A stretch of 64,000 nt of DNA from Brienomyrus brachyistius. Lineage: Eukaryota; Chordata; Actinopteri; Osteoglossiformes; Mormyridae. The stretch is from NCBI RefSeq assembly GCF_023856365.1, contig NW_026043005.1, positions 1 through 64,000 on the forward strand. The letters run 5' to 3'. The notes beneath the pieces are model-generated. The model was not told the origin of the DNA. It saw only the letters and a list, made by a program, of their open reading frames with translations, and did no database searches. The position numbers and the translations under genes were made by a program. This document shows, piece by piece, positions 33,780 to 46,384 of the stretch. Position 1 is the stretch's first letter. Every line of letters starts with the position of its first letter.

Positions 33780-36115
33780 AAGTACAACCTCTAAAGATAG
33801 GCCTACACCCGTTTTGGCAGTGTCTCCGGATCCCATGACAAATAATGCCTTCAGTACATCCTCCTCAACCCACACTGAAAGCAGAAGTGCTATGGGCTTT
33901 GCAAACGGTTTGCCGACATCACTCCTATACGTCCAATGATGACATTCACACCGTCTCCAGGGTGATGTTCCCTGACTCGCAGGGTCACTTGTGGTAAAGA
34001 TAAAACCGCTTTTCTTGCGCGATTTGGACTCGCTCCATATATTAAAAGGGAGCTTCGTTGTCATGTTTGACGTAAGTATGAACAGGACCATCAAAAGAAA
34101 ACAACTGGATGTGCATGTCAGGTATTGGGTGAATTATGAGAATGGCTCTCGAGTGCAGTCCTGGTTCTGGGATCACAGTACATGAGCCACTCCACCGCTG
34201 AAGACTTACTGGAGAAGTTTAAGGTAAGCCATTCAATAACATTTAAACTCATTAACGAACCCATGATTTTTAAATATCCATGGTTTATCTTTACATGTGT
34301 TTAAATGGGAGAACCATATTTATTGGTAAGCATATTTTAAAGATTTTATTGCTGCTTCATGGCTTTTGCTGCAAAAAAAATAGTTCATTGAGGAAATAGA
34401 ATGTTTAAGTGTTGTGTAGCAACATGTACAGCTGTTGTACAGGCAAAAACTCTGGCTCAGTCCAAAGGAGGTGGATATAGGAATGGCTGTCATCAAGGTG
34501 GGACTTCTGTGAATTCACTGGTATCTTTACATACAAATGTATCAAACAATTGTGAAGTAAAAAATATGTGAATAACATGGAGTTTGAGCTGGTTTGATAT
34601 GTACAGCTGAGGTAGTGTTAACCTTGGGCTGAGTGTGCAGAAAGATTCTGGAAATTTGACAAACCATCTTTTTGTCAGAGACAGTCAGGAGCCAAAGGCA
34701 GTGGAAGTGACCTTGGTGTCCTTCAGATTAAAAAAAATTGCCAGATTGTGCTCTCAAAAATGTGCAAAAAGGCCTTGGATAAATGCCCTCTGAAGTACTC
34801 GATTGTACATGAGATGACGTGCTTGGACCCAAACAAAATGCACACCAGCCAGATAACTGCCAGCAGAAAAGGAGAAATCTCATGCAGAAGTTTGCGCAGG
34901 AGAATCGGTTGGCAGGCAGGATATCTGCTGGTAAATCATAGGATAAGAATAGGATAGTTCAGAATATTATTTTTAAATTATGCTTTTCTTTTTTCACATC
35001 TAACTGAATCAGGGACGGATTACAAACCGGGTTAGCGGGGCCGCTGCCCAGGGGCCCTTGGGGTGCAGGGGGCCCGTGGGCCCCAAGCCCAAAACAATTT
35101 GCAACGCTTATCAGCAATGTATTTTCGTTTGTCTATTTTAGAGGGCCTACATTCTTTGATCCTCTGCCTACAAGGTCCCCTGACCCTATAGGGAGGGTGT
35201 TTGGCTGCCAAGGGCCCTTGACTTGTGGTGGTTGTGGTGGTGGTGCAGGTGGTGGTGGTGGGGGGGGGCCTCGCGAACGTTTTACCCAGGGGCCCACACA
35301 ACCCATAATCCGTCCCTGAACTGAATAGTGTTAACACGTAGATTTTAGCAGTATTTAGAAGACCGACTCTTGGTGTTTGAAAAGAAGCATCAGCCCAGTT
35401 ATATTTTCTTTGATGAGCCTAGAGATATCTCAAGATTAAATTAAAATGATTGCACATTTATGGTATCATAGGAAAATTGGGTTATAAATCACTTTCCTAT
35501 TCTACATGTGATTCTGTGTATTGACATTGTTGATCTGCATCTAATCTACTGTAATTAATGTAATTACAGGTGATGCAATATCCCAGCAGTCTGATAATCA
35601 CCTGCACAATGAGGCAAAAGGCTTGGATTTTATATCCTTCATTCCTTCAGCACCATCCAAAGTTGATGTCTTTTTACATCAAAAAGTTAGTGGGCCTTAT
35701 CCTGACCTCTGGATGTTCTGCAAGAACTTGCTGCTGCTGTCCTATGGGCAAGCCGAAGTGGAACGAATAGAGGTGGAGACCTGCAACTTATCAGAGGAAA
35801 CAGTTGTTGCACAGAGGCTTATATGCGACCATGTCAGAGTGTGTGGGGGAGCAACCAAAGCGCCTCTGACCAAAGGTGAAAGATGAGCGAAAAGCAAAAA
35901 AGAAAACTTGAGGAACTCAAGAGGAAGAGAGTCTCACTGGAAAGTGTATGTGAGAGTTTACAAAAGGATGCTGAGCACATGGCAGAGGAAGCAGAGAGTG
36001 CTGCTGGAACCAAAAGGGCAACATTACTTACCAAGTCCAATACTCTGAGCCGACGAGCGAAGGAGGAGAAAGAGCAGTTGGTGGTCTTAAATGCAGATAC
36101 TGAAGAATAGGCTAC
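33780..36115 (+). pseudogene. hAT-type transposase-like gene, multi-exon, broken
   Basis: Recognisable pieces in order are: HHSYTSNDDIHTVSRVMFPD (33.9 kb), VTCGKDKTAFLARFGLAPYI (34.0), FVVMFDVSMN and KQLDVHVRYW (34.06-34.15; MFD is in the place of the first catalytic Asp), STAEDLLEKFK before a GTAAGC donor (34.22), LSKMCKKALDKCPLKYSIVH (34.75-34.84), WMFCKNLLLLSYGQAEVER (35.70-35.77; the hAT C-terminal dimerisation motif), and a Lys/Glu-rich coiled-coil tail (35.88-36.11). At least three frame changes and a stop separate the first pieces, so no product is expected. An AATAAA lies near 36,280. Intron-bearing hAT-like genes of this sort exist in fishes; this copy could be a decayed transposon or a decayed domesticated gene. 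Confidence 0.65.
35010..35318. mobile_element. 309-bp hAT-type MITE with 8-bp TSD
   Basis: Ends CAGGGACGGATTA and TAATCCGTCCCTG are inverted. AACTGAAT flanks on both sides (35,002-35,009 and 35,319-35,326). The interior is GC-rich with GGGGCCC motifs like the MITE at 4,076. It sits in an intron-like gap of the broken hAT transposase gene and so is younger than that gene. The 101-codon minus-strand frame across it has no meaning. Confidence 0.92.
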
Positions 36116-37660
36116 TGAACTGTGACTCCTAACACATCAAGAGTGAATCGGTGGAAACAAAAATATTTAGGTTCTTTGCATTTTTGGAGTATTTTACTTT
36201 CTGTGCCTGTTTGTACATTGTTCACAGCCATAATACTTTATAATTACAAGGTAGTTTTATGTTAGAGCTCTTGCTCCAATAAATATGTGCCTTGTAATTA
36301 ACTAAATTCTAGGCTATTCAGTTTTTTTTGCCCTCGTGATGGTCGTGGGTTGTGAAAAAAGCCTTCTTCTTAGGGGTACCGCTGGGGCCAGCCGGGCGTA
36401 TGTCGTGGCTTCAGTGAGTACTTATGTTTGTCATGCTGCCTGTGTACTTTATAGCGGCACAACATATTTCTGCAAATTGCATGCGTCAAATTGTCTGTCT
36501 CTCTTAAAAAATATGAAGTGTCACCAAAATTTTAAACGGGGAATCAATCTCAATGAAAAATATTCGTCAAGTAACGTTTCTAAAATAATATAGACATACT
36601 AATAATTATATATTAATAAATCGGATGAACGATGCATCCCAAATTGTATCCGCTGCGCACTTCTTAATCAGGGCAATCGCATCGTGGAGGTTTCTGCAGA
36701 CGCCCAAAAAGACTTACTTAAGAAAACTGTTGCATGATAATTTGTACCATTTTCAAGGGTGGGGGGCGTGCAGTAGATGCCCCCTTTATTTTTGTGCTTC
36801 TGCCGTTCAAACCGAGCAGCACTGAGTTTGTCATGGCACCTGACGCCAAATCTACTGCTTAGCTGCTACAGACAGAACTATCTTCAAATCACCACTAGGG
36901 GGTGTCAATGCTGCAGCTTCGTTCTATGGTTGATCTTTTTCAAAGACAGTTTTTTTTCTCTCTCTCCACATAATCAACTTAACTGATTAGCGTGCTTTCA
37001 TAGTAATGGTTTTTAATCCGTGTTAATCTTCTGAACAATGACTAGTAAAGGTTCTATGAGGTTGTCCTACTTACTATGGATTTTAAGTTTTTTATCAAGG
37101 TGTTAAAACGTACCACAGTTGCCAGTCCTGTGTTTTATGTCTAGCAATTTGTACAGTTTCTTCAGTATAAACACATGCCATGATCTGTGAGAATCTCCTC
37201 CAGAACTCTGCATTTCCTCAAGATCTTTTTGTAATATTGCATCATGGCACTGCTCAGAACAACACAGATGGTGCATAACAACACAAGGGAGTACAAGACA
37301 ACATGGTGCAGAAACAGTGCGATACAAAGCAGGACAAAACTGGATGATACGTGGTCAGTGGTGGATAAAGTGCAGTAACAGCTGTACAGTGCAGCTGCCG
37401 TGGAAATGACTGTTACAGGGGATGCAAAAGCTGCAGGTTTGAATTGTTTGGCGAATGAAGCTGTTCATGAATCTGCTAGTCAGTGTTTGTGGATGGTGGT
37501 CAGAGTCCTGGATTATAGACTGAACCTTGTTACTGTGGCAGTTAAAGTACAGCTGGTCAATGGAGGGCAGTTCAGTGCGAATGATGTTCTTAACAGACTT
37601 CGCAATGTACTGCCTTCCTGTCATGTGGCTCCACCATACCATAGTACTACTGTAAGAACT
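36116..37660. other. no recognisable gene
   Basis: It holds the 3' end of the hAT-like gene (AATAAA near 36,280). Toward 37.2-37.65 kb there is sequence resembling the 3' region of fish LINEs (AAGCTGTTCATGAATCTGCTAG), too diverged to assign. Confidence 0.4.
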
Positions 37661-37662
37661 AG

Positions 37663-38668
37663 GGATGTAACGATACATTCAACTCACCATTTGATACGAT
37701 TCACGATTCTGAGTTCACGATACAATTTTCTCATTTTTTGCAGAATGAGCTGCAGACAAATATATTCAAAAATATTCTTATATTTATCTTTCTGAACTGT
37801 TGACACTGTTGTGAACAGTGCAACTGAATTTGAATAAAATACTGTTGAAAAAAATCCCAAATCAAAATAAGTAAATAAAAAAAAATAAATCAAATAAATA
37901 AGCTAAGGTTTGCATGTGCAGCTTTTTAGCGTGCTTTGCCCTTTTAATAATCTTCACTCAGCTCACGGTGGTGCCAGTGGACCTGTTTGTGTATGTTATC
38001 AGTCTATTACAATGTTTGCATGCAGTTTATGTCTTGTCTGTGCTTTTCTCGCTGTTTCCTCCTCGTTTGTGATTACCGGAAAGCTAATATGCTGCCACAC
38101 CGCCAATTGAAGATCGGGCGGTGCGTCCATCCATCCATTTTCTGAAACCACTTAATCCCAACTGAGATCGCGGGGGAGACCGGAGCCTATCCCGGGAACA
38201 AGGGGCGCAGACAGGAACCAAGCCCAGGCAGTCACCTACACACCGCAGGTCGCACACACTCACACAACTACAGGGCCAATTTAGACTCACCAGTCAACCT
38301 ATCCTGCATGCTTTTGGACCGTGGGAGGAACCTGGAGTCCCCGGCGAAAACGGGGAGAGCATGCGAACTCCACACAGAAAGGGCCCTGGACCGAAGCCAG
38401 CACTAACCACTGTGCCGTCCTCAGTTTCAAATTCATTCATCATCTCGCGTTCGCTCAAAACCAAAAACTGACGTACGATGTCGACGTGATACGCAGTGAC
38501 ATCTGACGTCAAACTCACATTGTGAAATCAAATGTAATATTACACCAGTTTTTCTGTTAAAGTACTGTGAAGTACTCCTACAATAGTGATTCATTTTCCA
38601 CATCAGCCGGTTTAAATCTTCATGCATTTGCACCGATTTTTAACTGATTTGTGATTCATCATTACATG
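37663..38668. mobile_element. hAT-like non-autonomous element split by a SINE
   Basis: The left end TAGGGATGTAACGAT and the right end ATCATTACATGCC (inverted, imperfect) frame ~700 bp of non-coding sequence. A diverged SINE (38,127-38,425) interrupts it. An 8-bp target duplication could not be identified. Confidence 0.5.
38127..38425 (-). mobile_element. diverged SINE copy
   Basis: Minus orientation: a CCATCCATCCATTTTCTGAA tail, GGAGCCTATCCCGGGAAC, GTCCCCGGCGAAAACGG and a CACTAACCACTGTGCC head. It is clearly more diverged from the 29.2-kb copy than the other SINEs, so it belongs to an older or different subfamily. Confidence 0.75.
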
Positions 38669-39000
38669 CCAGGGCCAGCAGCTCTGCATGGCTCGACCCT
38701 CATAAACATTCTCCACACATGCTGTTCAGGCAGTGGCCACAGAAATTCCCCCAGTGAACTTTATGCTTTCTGTCGGAGAGTATGCTGTGTTCTGGCCTTA
38801 AACCCTGCATACTACTTTGCAGACTTTGATCCTCTTAACAACAATTGGCATTTCTGGTGGCTGAATATCCATCCATCCGTCATCCAACTGCATGCTTAAA
38901 AGCTGTGAATAATAGTAATAATTCTTAAAATTGCAACTATCTAGAATTTCAGCCTAGTTACTCAGCTAAATTACTATTTAAACCTAGAATAATTTCTATA

Positions 39001-39355
39001 AGGGGCGGCATGGTGGTGCAGTGGTTAGCACTGTCGCCTCACACCTCTGGGACCCGGGTTCGTGTCTCCGCCTGGGTCACATGTGTGTGGAGTTTGCATG
39101 TTCTCCCCATGTCGTTGTGGGGTTTCCTCTGGGTACTCCGGTTTCCCCCCACAGTCCAAAAACATGCTGGGGCTAATTGGAGTTGCTGAATTGCCCGTAG
39201 GTGTGTGTGTGTGAGTGGATGGTGTGTGAGTGTGCCCTGCGATGGGCTGGCCCCCCATCCTGGGTTGTTCCCTGCCTCGTGCCCATTGATTCTGGGATAG
39301 GCTCCGGACCCCCCGCGACCCAATAGGATAAGCGGTTTGGAAAATGGATGGATGG
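39001..39355 (+). mobile_element. full-length SINE with 12-bp TSD
   Basis: Complete from GGGGCGGCATGGTGGTGCAG to the GGAT tail. ATAATTTCTATA flanks it (38,989-39,000 and 39,356-39,367). Confidence 0.95.
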
Positions 39356-39549
39356 ATAATTTCTATATGTGTGATAGAATCAAAAAATATTTTGTTTTAC
39401 ATATAAATCTTCACAAGGTGTATTACACATGGTATTCCCCAGACACCGCCACCCCAACAGATGCTTTGTTTGTTAAGACAATAGCTCAGAAAGTGGTTGA
39501 TCGATCTTTTGCAGCTTTTACCAAGGTTTGTACAAGCCAAAATTAAATT

Positions 39550-40610
39550 TTGAAACGGATCCCTGCCACACCCTGCCCTCCTGAACCTCCCGTTTCCTCC
39601 CTAGTGTGGTATAACGTGCCATGCCTGTTCCGCGTTTGTTTTACCTCTCCTTCCTGCCCTTGTGTTACTCATTTCAGGTGCCTCTAGTTTGCTCCCTGCT
39701 TAGCCTTGTATAAATGTGCTTCTCAGTCCTGCCTTTAATGTTGCTGCTGCTGTTTGCCTGTGTGTTCTTCCCTGCTTATGATTCCCCCGTGATCCAGTTG
39801 TGATCCAGTTGTCTTCATATCATGTATTCACATTCCTCAGCTGAGAGTGAACAAAGTTCTGTGGAAAGTATCTGACTACAGATAGACTTTCACCCAGTTC
39901 TCTGCGGGAGCTCTGATTACAGAGTGACTCCCCGACTACTTCTGAAGCCCTTCCTTAAGTATCCAGACCAGGTGATGGCATGTTTCTGAAGACTGACTAA
40001 TTTCGGTCAATGGTTAATTTTAGGGGCATTGCTGACCTTGGTTCTCAAGTCCCCAGCCAATCAGATCACTTTAGGGGGTGGTTGTAATTCCCTTGTTCTA
40101 CCATGAGAGAATCTCTCTCAGTTTGGTGGGTTGAGCCGAAGTTTCTGTATTTCTCTTAGGAAAAGCTATACTGCCTTAAATCTGAGAGTATAATACTCCT
40201 CGTCTCATGCCTATTCAAACGAGACCAAACATGCGTGTATTTGTCCCTAACATCTATGTGTGCTGAGTTATCCTGTTTATAGTGGAAAAGGTGTCTGTGT
40301 CTGGAGGCTGACAGCTGTTGTTGCTGTGGATTGATTGTGGAACTCTGGTCACTCCGGGGGTGAAAGGTCTTGCTTTTTCTGTGCTGCTCCAGTTATTCCT
40401 ATCCAGTCTCTCAGGAGCCGGCAGGCCTTTGCCTTCCTTAAAAGGGGTGGTTTGACGAGTTGAGTCCAGTCTTGCCTGGGCCAGCGGAGCTCTGAAATAG
40501 ACTGATGCAGGCTGATCAGAGTTGGGGCCTGCAGGACCTATAAGTTTTATGTCCTTACAGAATGTAAGTGGCATCATACTAAACTAGTGGTGTTCGAACT
40601 AGCATGGAAA
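39550..40610. other. no recognisable gene; possible old LTR-like CT-rich stretch
   Basis: 39,560-39,830 is CT-rich (CTGCCACACCCTGCCCTCC, TGCTTAGCCTTGTATAAATG) and composition-wise like the LTR at 52.3 kb, but no TG..CA boundary or duplication is visible. The minus-strand 107-codon frame at 40,254 is unrecognised. Confidence 0.3.
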
Positions 40611-40614
40611 GAGG

Positions 40615-41895
40615 CTATGGGTAGCTACAAAAAGGCTCTTAGTGCCGCCAAATCATCTAGTATCTATCAGAACTAATTGAAATAAACAAAAATAATCCTA
40701 GATTCCTATTTACTATGGTGTCCAAGCTGACTAATAACCAGACCACTGGTTATTTTCCAGTGACGACTTTATGAAACTTTTTGACCAAAAATATGCTCAA
40801 TTAAACAGAACATTTTGAATATTGAATATTGGTTAACCAGTCAGAACTGATGTACTTAATTTTATCTTCAAATTCATCTACTTGTATGCTAGAACCTGTT
40901 CCATCAAAATTATTCAGCGATGCTCCCAGCATTGATTGAACCGCTACTAGCAATAGTTAAACTAAAACATATAATCATATTACCCCAATTTTATCTTCAC
41001 TGCACTGGCTGCCAGTTAGATTTCGTGTTGACTACAAAACACTGCTCTTAACCTATAAAGCTGTAAATGGTCTTGCACCGCAGTATGTGAGTGACCTCAT
41101 TTGCGTTCCGAATCATACACTTAGATGACGAGATGGAGGTATTCTATCCGTACCCAGAATAAAGAACATTACCTTTGGGGGAAGAGCATTTGCTCATAAA
41201 GCACCACAGCTATGGAATAAACTTCCTATTAGTGTTCGGAACTCAGACACAATCTCTGCTTTTAAGTCAAGGCTTAAGATGTACCTCTTTCGCCAGTCTT
41301 TTGGATAGTTAAATCTTCTTTTCTAAGGTGAATGGGAAATCTGGAGGTTCATAGTTATTTGAGATTGAAGGGGAAAGGGGGGATTGGTGCTGTCGTCCTG
41401 CCACTCTCGCCGATCACTTAAGCTGTGGATGGGAGGTGGCTTGACGCCAAAACCTCTGTAAACCCTCATGCCTGTGCTTCCTTCCAGGTCACTCTTTTAG
41501 GCAGGCTGTCATAGTTGCTTTAGTCCTGCCGGTTAGGTGTAGGGCAATAACTCTTCTCCATCTTCTCTTTTTCGAGCTGATACCGAGCCGACTACACCGT
41601 GTGAACCCGCACCTGGACTCCTGGATATAACTACATGAAACCAACTGGGACTTTATAACTATATGAACTCTAATGAATGTCAATGTAAATGCAGTTTCAT
41701 GCTCCTTGGTCGCCCAGAGGAGGATGGGGTCCCCTTCTGAGTCTAGGTTCCACTCAAGGTTTCTTCCTGCTAGAGGGAGTTTCCTTGCCACTGTCGCCTC
41801 AGGCTTGCTTGGTGGGGTTCTGGCCGGTTAAATGTAAAGTGCTTTGTGACAATGCATGTCGTTAAAAGCGCTATATAAATAAAATTGAATTGAAT
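40615..41895 (+). mobile_element. non-LTR retrotransposon, C-terminal ORF2 remnant with 3' UTR
   Basis: The frame, with stops, reads SYKKALSAAKSS and SKLTNNQT early. After a gap comes LHWLPVRFRVDYKTLLLTYK, AVNGLAPQYVSDL, APQLWNKLPISVRNSDTIS and FKSRLKMYLF, the C-terminal block common to many fish LINEs. The 3' UTR has TAGGTTCCACTCAAGGTTTC and CTTGCCACTGTCGCC, and the tail is AAAATTGAATTGAATTGAA. The reverse-transcriptase core is deleted. Confidence 0.8.
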
Positions 41896-41904
41896 TGAAG
41901 TGCT

Positions 41905-43550
41905 TCCTCAGATTCATTTTTAAATGTTCTCCAGCTAATTTCCACTATGGCCACGAGTTCTAGTATTTTAAATTAATATTGAAATGGTCATTTGGCTGAA
42001 CAGCATCCCGACCTGTTAGAATCTTATATACCTGGATCATGTCCCCCCATAGTCTCCTTTGCTTGAGGCTAAACAGATTCAGCTCAGCGAACCTCTCCTC
42101 ATAAGACATTCCTCTAAGTGCAGGAATCATTCTAGTCATCCTACGTTGCACCTTTTCCAAGGCAGCAATGTCCTTCTGAAGGTATGGTGACCAAACCTGC
42201 ACACAGTATTCTAGGTGGGATCTTACCAAGGAATTATATAATCGTAGCATCACTTCTCTTGACTTACATCTCTAGGTGTGTGGAGTTTAATCCAACATCC
42301 TTTTGCCTTTTTTTAATGCTTCCCCACACTGGCAAGAGTGGGACATGGAAGTATCAACATACACACCGAGATCTTTCTCGTAATCAGCTACCTTTATTTC
42401 AGTGGAACCCATAAAATATCTGTACTTTACTATATTTACTATATTTCTGCTCCCTGCATGGATTACCTTATATTTATCTATGTTAAATTTCATCTGCCAC
42501 GTATGAGCCCAGTCGCTAATTAAATCCAGATCCTGTTGTAGCCTCTCTGGACATGAGACATGATCTAACATCAATCAGAAGATACCACACCAGCAGATAA
42601 TGATTTCTGGAATAGTAAAGTTAAAGGTTGGCTAATAATACCCCTCATCTCTTTTAAAACTATAGATAAGATGCCATCAGGGCCTTGCGATTTATTTATT
42701 TTGAGCTTAGCTAGGCTTTGTACCACATCAGCCTCAGTTATACATATATTGGTCATAGACATCGTTGTATTTGTACTAAATGGTGGTAAGCTATTCTACT
42801 GTGAACAGCCATTGTAAAATAATCATTAAACTCATTTATATCAATTTCATTTTCAATTATAAGGCCCTTACTATCCTGCAAATGAGTGATTTTCAGCTTT
42901 TAGAGCTCTTTCGGAGTTAAAATATTGGAAGAAACTTTTAACGTCATCCTTATAACTGTTATTAACTAAACCTGTAGACTTAGATACTCCTGCTTTATTT
43001 TGAAATCATTAGTTAATTTCCATTTGTGGAAGAAAGCCCTTTTGCTCCTGACTTTATTCTTAATTTTCGTAGTAAACCACCTGTGACATCGCGTGCTGGA
43101 CGAACAGGCAGGAAGCGAGGAATCAAGGATCCGGGAAACGGAGAGTCGGGAATGAGGGTTTATTGATGAAAACAGGTACCAACAGCGAGAGATTTCAATG
43201 ACAGGACTGGGGAAACAGACTTGAATGTGGACTAAATACACAGGACTACTCAAACTGACAGAAAACAGCTGGTTACAATCGGGGCAGCACACATGGTTAA
43301 TGAGGGGGCGTGGCACACACGAGGATCGTACAAGCAGGTCATGACACCAGCTTGGTTGCAGTTTCCTAGATTTAGTTTTTCTGGAAACGGGTATGAAGTT
43401 CTTTTGCACTTGCAACAATGTGCTTTTAAAAAATTCCCATGCCTCTTCCACAGTATTGCTATTTAACTCCATCCGATTTACAGTTTCTAGTTTCAGTCTC
43501 ATACCATTGAATTACCCTTCCTAACATTGTATACTTTTGTTTTGGACTTG
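41905..43550 (-). mobile_element. CR1-like LINE, internally deleted, interrupted by a solo LTR
   Basis: Read on the minus strand from 43.5 kb down: end of the endonuclease linker (FFKSTLLQVQKNFIPVSRKT), the LTR insertion, FTTKIKNKVRSKRAFFHKWK, then ADVVQSLAKLKINKSQGPDG (reverse-transcriptase fingers). The palm with the catalytic YADD is missing. It resumes at SDWAHTWQMKFNIDKYKVIH and VADYEKDLGVYVD, and ends with HLEYCVQVWSPYL and IPALRGMSYEERF. It cannot encode active reverse transcriptase. Confidence 0.85.
43082..43346 (-). mobile_element. solo LTR (265 bp) inside the CR1-like LINE
   Basis: In minus orientation it starts TGTCATGACCTGC and ends GATGTCACA. It shares GTGTGCCACGCCCCCTCATT and GTGTATTTAGTCC-type segments with the solo LTR at 52,319. 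Flanking 5-mers are CCACC and CCAGC (one mismatch), consistent with a 5-bp target duplication. The LINE reading frame resumes on the far side. Confidence 0.82.
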
Positions 43551-43899
43551 GTTGAAGACTCAGGCAGCAGGAGTTGCCCCAACGTTGGTATGTCCTTATC
43601 CATAAGGGGGAGTAAACGTTCTGGTTTCCCGACCTTATAGATGAAGGAGTTGGGGGATGTTGCCAGTGACCTGCCGGATTCCAGGCAGAACAGGCCTCGC
43701 TATGCCACAGCCCTTCAGAGACTGGGCCTTCCGTGCAGAACCTCTGCATCCAAATTAGACCAGTTGTTTAACAAAACCCTAAAATAGGGTTATTTTTGAC
43801 ATGGAACGGGACTTTGATTCAACAACCCATTACTTAGTTGCGGCAAGTACCCAATATCAAGTATAGCTGCAAAGAATCTGCCAGAGATTTTCAGAGAAG

Positions 43900-44145
43900 T
43901 TCCCCAGATGCATGGACTGGACTAAGGTGCGTCAGATTAAACAGGAGCCTGGTAAATTCTGTGAGCCCCACGCCAAGTGACTGATGGAAACATACTCCAG
44001 CTACAGTGAGATGGACCCTCCAGCGGACCGAGAGTGGGATTCCCTCTGGGAGCGACAACTCGTGCAGTTGCTGGTGGATGAGCTGCAAACAGACATCAAG
44101 AAGGACTTCCAACCTCACAATCATTTACCAAACCACTTCAGGTAA
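43900..44145 (+). mobile_element. gag-like fragment of an LTR element
   Basis: The plus frame reads CMDWTKVRQIKQEPGKFCEP, then METYSSYSEMD and LWERQLVQLLVDEL, the capsid-like part of retroviral or gypsy-type gag, interrupted by a stop near 43,979. No adjacent protease or polymerase is seen. It may belong to the same decayed element as the integrase pieces at 46.4-47.4 kb. Confidence 0.5.
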
Positions 44146-44988
44146 CTTGTAAAGATGTAGGTATTGGAGTATTCACACATTCATTTGCAGTGTCCACCTC
44201 CTGTCCGGTAAATTTGGCAGGACAAAATTTGAATAACCTATAGGCCAGACTCATGAATGCGGCTGAACGAGTAAAGGTAGAACAGGTGGCCAATCCTGTT
44301 ATACAGTCCTAGTAGATTGAGAACCACCTGATTGCAACTGTAGTTGGAATCAAGGGCTGAGCAGCATGGTGGCCTGGGGGACAATTATGAAAACACAGAC
44401 CCACTGATATCCTTAAAACCCACAATCAAAAGAGGAGTCAGGATGGCCAGTGACATGTGCTGGCTAAATGGGGACAACAAAGAGAGAACAGAACAAGGCA
44501 GGGAGGGATTCTGACACAGGTGCCATGCTACTTTGTTTAAATATGCTGTAATGTTTTAGTGCAAGCCTTAGACAATGGAATCTCTGAATGACGCCGCAGT
44601 CTGGCTCTTTCTGAAGGTCCTATACTGTAACCGTCCTGAGAAGTTGTTTGCATGCACTTGCTGCCTTGACACTTGTTGATGTGCGTGTGCCCTGCTCGAG
44701 CAGTAAAGGGGAGATCACATGCAGAGCTGATTTTCTGTAGTTCCTTAGAATAAAAATAGAATATTCTCTTCAAATAGGAACACATGCTGCGTTTGATTAT
44801 TTCACTCCAACTCGGACAAAAACGTCACGAAAAACATCACTTCCCATTAGAAACGCCTCTTTTATGACGTTAATGTCTGACAGAATCTTCTTGTCCGAGT
44901 TGCCCCTGTGACGTAATTTCAACATGGCGGCTTACACACTCAACATTAATTCTATTTTACAAATCCTTAAAAATGTTTATTTTGTTAA
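44146..44988. other. no recognisable gene
   Basis: No coding family or repeat recognised. Possible remnants of the LTR element on the left. Confidence 0.4.
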
Positions 44989-45000
44989 ATTTATTATTAT

Positions 45001-45356
45001 CCCATCCATCCATTTTCCAAACTGCTTATCCTACTGGGTCACGGGGGATCCGGAGCCTATCCCGGAAGCAATGGGCACGAGGCTGGGAACAACCCAGGAT
45101 GGGGGGCCAGCCCATCGCAGGGCACACTCACACACACCATGCACTCTCACATGCATTCCTACGGGCAATTTAGCAAGTCCAATTAGCCTCAGCATGTTTT
45201 TGGACTGTGGGGGGGAACCGGAGTACCCGGAGGAAACCCCACGACGACATGGGGAGAACATGCAAACTCCACACACATGTGACCCAGGCGGAGATTTGAA
45301 CCTGGGTCCCAGAGGTGTGAGGCAACAGTGCTAACCAGTGCACGACCATACCGCCC
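45001..45356 (-). mobile_element. full-length SINE, minus strand, with TSD
   Basis: Complete copy from the CCATCCATCC tail to the GGCGG head. ATTTATTATTAT flanks it (44,989-45,000 and 45,357-45,368). The head reads GTCGTGCACTGGTTAGCAC with small A-box changes. Confidence 0.93.
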
Positions 45357-45368
45357 ATTTATTATTAT

Positions 45369-46384
45369 TATTATTTATAATTATTAGTAATTATTAATGT
45401 AATTGCACGTGTTCGATTTAGAGAATACCATATTGTGACCGTAAACAGTATCCTAACATGCAATATCAGATTTTTACCAGACTTGTTAGTGTTTTTGGTT
45501 TGTTTGTAGTTTGTTTGCCTCTCGAAAAAAGAATATCGCTATGAATGTACTAAAATACTTTATAAAGCTTTTAATGTGGTTTGACTAGTTCCTGTTTCTT
45601 GTTTATTTGTCTGAAATAATAATCTTACTCCATAACTGCTAAAATATAAAGCAACAACACAGCAGCGTATTCATGGAGGCAGCCATGTTTGTTCCGAGTT
45701 GTGCTAGCTTGAACGGGAGATTGTTGGATGTGATGTCACCCAATTTGGAATTTCCAAGTTCCGAGAGAAAAACGAACGCACCACAAGACTCTGGCTGGAA
45801 ATTTCTACAATAGAGCCATTTAGTTATTTCTAGAAAAATATTTAGAGCCAATGACCTGATGTCATTGTAACACAGGTCACTGTCCGTGGTGCTGAATTCT
45901 CTACTTGATGGGCTGGTGCTGAATGAATATGACAGCTGGCCAACATGTCTGTGTGCTTCCACTGACTGGCACCCAGACATATAATGACTTTTAACAATGA
46001 GGAGGGAAACGTCCAGACAGGAAATTAGTCAACAGTAATTAGTAATCACATATAGTTCTCATTTATCATGATGTAAAATTCAAAAACCTTTTTTTTATTA
46101 TTAAGGGATAAATGTAATTGAGTTTTAATGTATCCTTTCCGCTCTTAAAATCGCAAATTATTTCTGACTATTAATCTGCACATTTTAATAATTTCATTAA
46201 TATTACCTAATTGGTTTGTCTTTTTTATTAAATTTTAAAACTAGCTGTACAATTGTTGATGTTGTTGCTGTTCTGAATGTCATTGGCCTGTTGCCTTACG
46301 TCTGTCTAAACATGAGTGAGGGGATGGATGCACTATTCTATGGGGGCCTCTGTAGAGAATAAATGATCCTAATTTTATATTGAG
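45369..46384. other. no recognisable gene
   Basis: AT-rich. A 113-codon minus-strand frame at 45,639-45,980 has no recognisable family. Confidence 0.4.

Noticed and set aside
35032..35337. 101-codon minus-strand frame
   Set aside because: It is the sequence of a MITE defined by inverted ends and target duplication.
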